NCBI RefSeq assembly: GCF_900113185.1
Contig: NZ_FOZD01000002.1
Span: 434,001 to 498,000, forward strand
Direction: 5' to 3'
DNA: 64,000 nucleotides
Source of the DNA: Agromyces sp. CF514
GTDB taxonomy: Bacteria; Actinomycetota; Actinomycetes; Actinomycetales; Microbacteriaceae
Shown here: positions 63,040 to 64,000 of the stretch, piece after piece
How the letters are laid out: the number at the start of each line of letters is the position of its first letter
Position numbering within the stretch: position 1 is the first letter of the stretch
Position numbers and translations under genes: made by a program
The notes under the pieces: generated by a model
Database searches by the model: none
Told to the model about the DNA's origin: nothing
Seen by the model: the letters and a program-made list of their open reading frames with translations, nothing else

Positions 63040-63330
63040 GTGGACCACATCGCGGCCCTCCTGCGCCTCATCCAGGGCGTGCTCGAACCGCAGCTCGCAG
63101 GCGACGCCCACCTCACGGCCATCGTCATCGGCGCGCTCTCGATCGCGGCCGTCGCGGTCATCGTCACGTCGTACCGCGCGGTTCCCGCGCTCGTCGGCGC
63201 CGACCCGTCCAGCGCATCGCTGCGACACCGGCAGACCGTCGACCCCGGGCGGCTCATCGCGCAGAGCGATCCCGATGCGGCCGGTCGCCCGCGCCCCAGG
63301 GCGCCCGGGCGAGGCATCGCGGCCGCCTAG
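63040..63330 (+). CDS. Small membrane protein next to YidC (DUF6412-like)
   Basis: A protein of about 96 residues with one hydrophobic span (HLTAIVIGALSIAAVAVIVTS, about 22-43) and a basic, Pro/Arg-rich tail. GTG 63040 has GGAGG just upstream, though close; ATG 63022 is the alternative. Its place directly before a YidC/Oxa1 gene is like that of DUF6412 proteins. Function unknown; an assembly or insertion-related role is only a guess from position. Confidence 0.6.
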   Translation: MDHIAALLRLIQGVLEPQLAGDAHLTAIVIGALSIAAVAVIVTSYRAVPALVGADPSSASLRHRQTVDPGRLIAQSDPDAAGRPRPRAPGRGIAAA

Positions 63331-63432
63331 CGACATCCGCCCTGCTGCTCCCGCGATCGCGGGCGCCTCGGCGACCCCGCTCCCCGCGGCCAGACGGAAC
63401 CCTCGTTTCGCTCCGACCGTGAGGACGTACCC

Positions 63433-64000
63433 ATGGATCTCTACGCCTTCCCTCCCATCGCCGCCGTGCTCGACGGCGCCTACGCCCTGCTCATGGGCCT
63501 CTCCGACCTGCTCCAACCGCTCGCGGGCGCGTCGAGTGCGGCGTTCGCGATCGTGCTCGTCACGCTCGCGGTGCGCGCTGCCCTCATTCCCGTGGGCATC
63601 GCCCAGGCCAAGGCCGAGCGCACGCGCGCACGCCTCGCCCCACGCCTTGCCGAGCTGCAGCGCACGCACCAGGACAACCCCGAACGCCTGCAGCGCGAGA
63701 TGATGGCGCTCTACGCCGAGGAGGGCACGACGCCCTTCGCGGGATGCCTGCCGATGCTCGTGCAGATCCCCGTGGTCAGCGTGATCTACGCGCTGTTCAT
63801 CCTGCCTGTGATCGCCGGGCACCCCAACGAACTGCTCACGCACACGCTGTTCGGGGTGCCGCTCGGCTCGAGCCTCGCCGGATCCATCGCGGCCGGCACC
63901 GTGACCCCCGCGACGATCGCGGTGTTCGGCGCCGTGGTGCTGCTCATCGCGCTCGTCGGCGAGGTGACGCGACGCGCGTTCAGGCCGGTCGCGGCGGCGG
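63433..64000 (+). CDS. yidC: YidC/Oxa1-family membrane insertase, truncated by window end
   Basis: At least 189 residues of a short YidC/Oxa1-type insertase. The first span lies at about 33-53, then the charged cytoplasmic hairpin (QAKAERTRARLAPRLAELQRTHQDNPERLQREMMALYAEEG), then CLPMLVQIPVVSVIYALF, which is the family signature. It lacks the large N-terminal periplasmic domain of Gram-negative YidC. This looks like the secondary actinobacterial YidC and not the one beside rpmH/rnpA. The 3' end is outside the window. Confidence 0.88.
   Translation, partial: MDLYAFPPIAAVLDGAYALLMGLSDLLQPLAGASSAAFAIVLVTLAVRAALIPVGIAQAKAERTRARLAPRLAELQRTHQDNPERLQREMMALYAEEGTTPFAGCLPMLVQIPVVSVIYALFILPVIAGHPNELLTHTLFGVPLGSSLAGSIAAGTVTPATIAVFGAVVLLIALVGEVTRRAFRPVAAA

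Noticed and set aside
63350..63363. Palindrome CCCGCGATCGCGGG upstream of yidC
   Set aside because: Perfect but made of very common GC-rich words; without a second copy I cannot separate it from chance.

Overview
The window is very GC-rich chromosomal DNA with strong G/C third-codon bias, and every recognisable protein family is actinobacterial. The N-acetylglutamate synthase type, the ClpC, the many leaderless -10 elements (TAnnnT, 6-7 nt, start codon) and the frequent CGGATGCC/GGCATCCG words fit Microbacteriaceae; Agromyces or a close relative is my guess. I see no transposase, integrase, phage gene or CRISPR array.

Layout. (1) 1-13 kb, housekeeping and mixed genes: a truncated membrane gene, clpC with a strong terminator, a small three-helix protein, argA-type acetyltransferase, an acyl desaturase, radA, a flavoprotein monooxygenase, tRNA-Ser(CGA), a secreted hydrolase and a DUF2071 protein. 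(2) 12.2-34.0 kb, two adjacent glycoside-utilisation loci. The first has an MFS symporter divergent from TetR, then an esterase-like protein, GH43 and GH78. The second has LacI divergent from GH2, MFS, GH1, Gfo/Idh/MocA, GH3, a GH43-like protein and GH78. None of the enzymes has a visible signal peptide, so small glycosides are probably imported by the MFS carriers and stripped of sugars in the cytoplasm. (3) 34-43 kb: DUF998 and DUF2252 genes, DUF2255, then an alcohol dehydrogenase-MFS-aldo/keto reductase-cupin operon facing an XRE/MmyB-type regulator. The operon and the regulator share an upstream DNA motif. (4) 43.2-45.4 kb: Xaa-Pro aminopeptidase coupled to a GntR/FadR regulator. (5) 45.4-54.5 kb: a looser patch of lipoproteins, small membrane proteins, acetyltransferase, methyltransferase, nuclease-fold and unknown genes. 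(6) 54.5-62.6 kb: glutaminase-STAS, then a complete hydroxyproline catabolic operon (three-part D-hydroxyproline dehydrogenase, deaminase, epimerase, semialdehyde dehydrogenase). (7) 62.6-64 kb: a GlsB/YeaQ-type protein, a small membrane protein and a truncated YidC/Oxa1 gene.

How the parts connect. The best regulatory signal is an 11-bp word, TAATATGTCAC, found exactly (inverted) at the promoters of both the aminopeptidase-GntR pair and the hydroxyproline operon 12.7 kb away. This suggests one regulator links release of hydroxyproline from peptides to its breakdown to 2-oxoglutarate. LacI operators (three near-identical sites) surround the GH2 promoter. At least sixteen start codons lie 6-7 nt after a TAnnnT element, which fixes many gene starts and reveals two membrane proteins under 55 residues.
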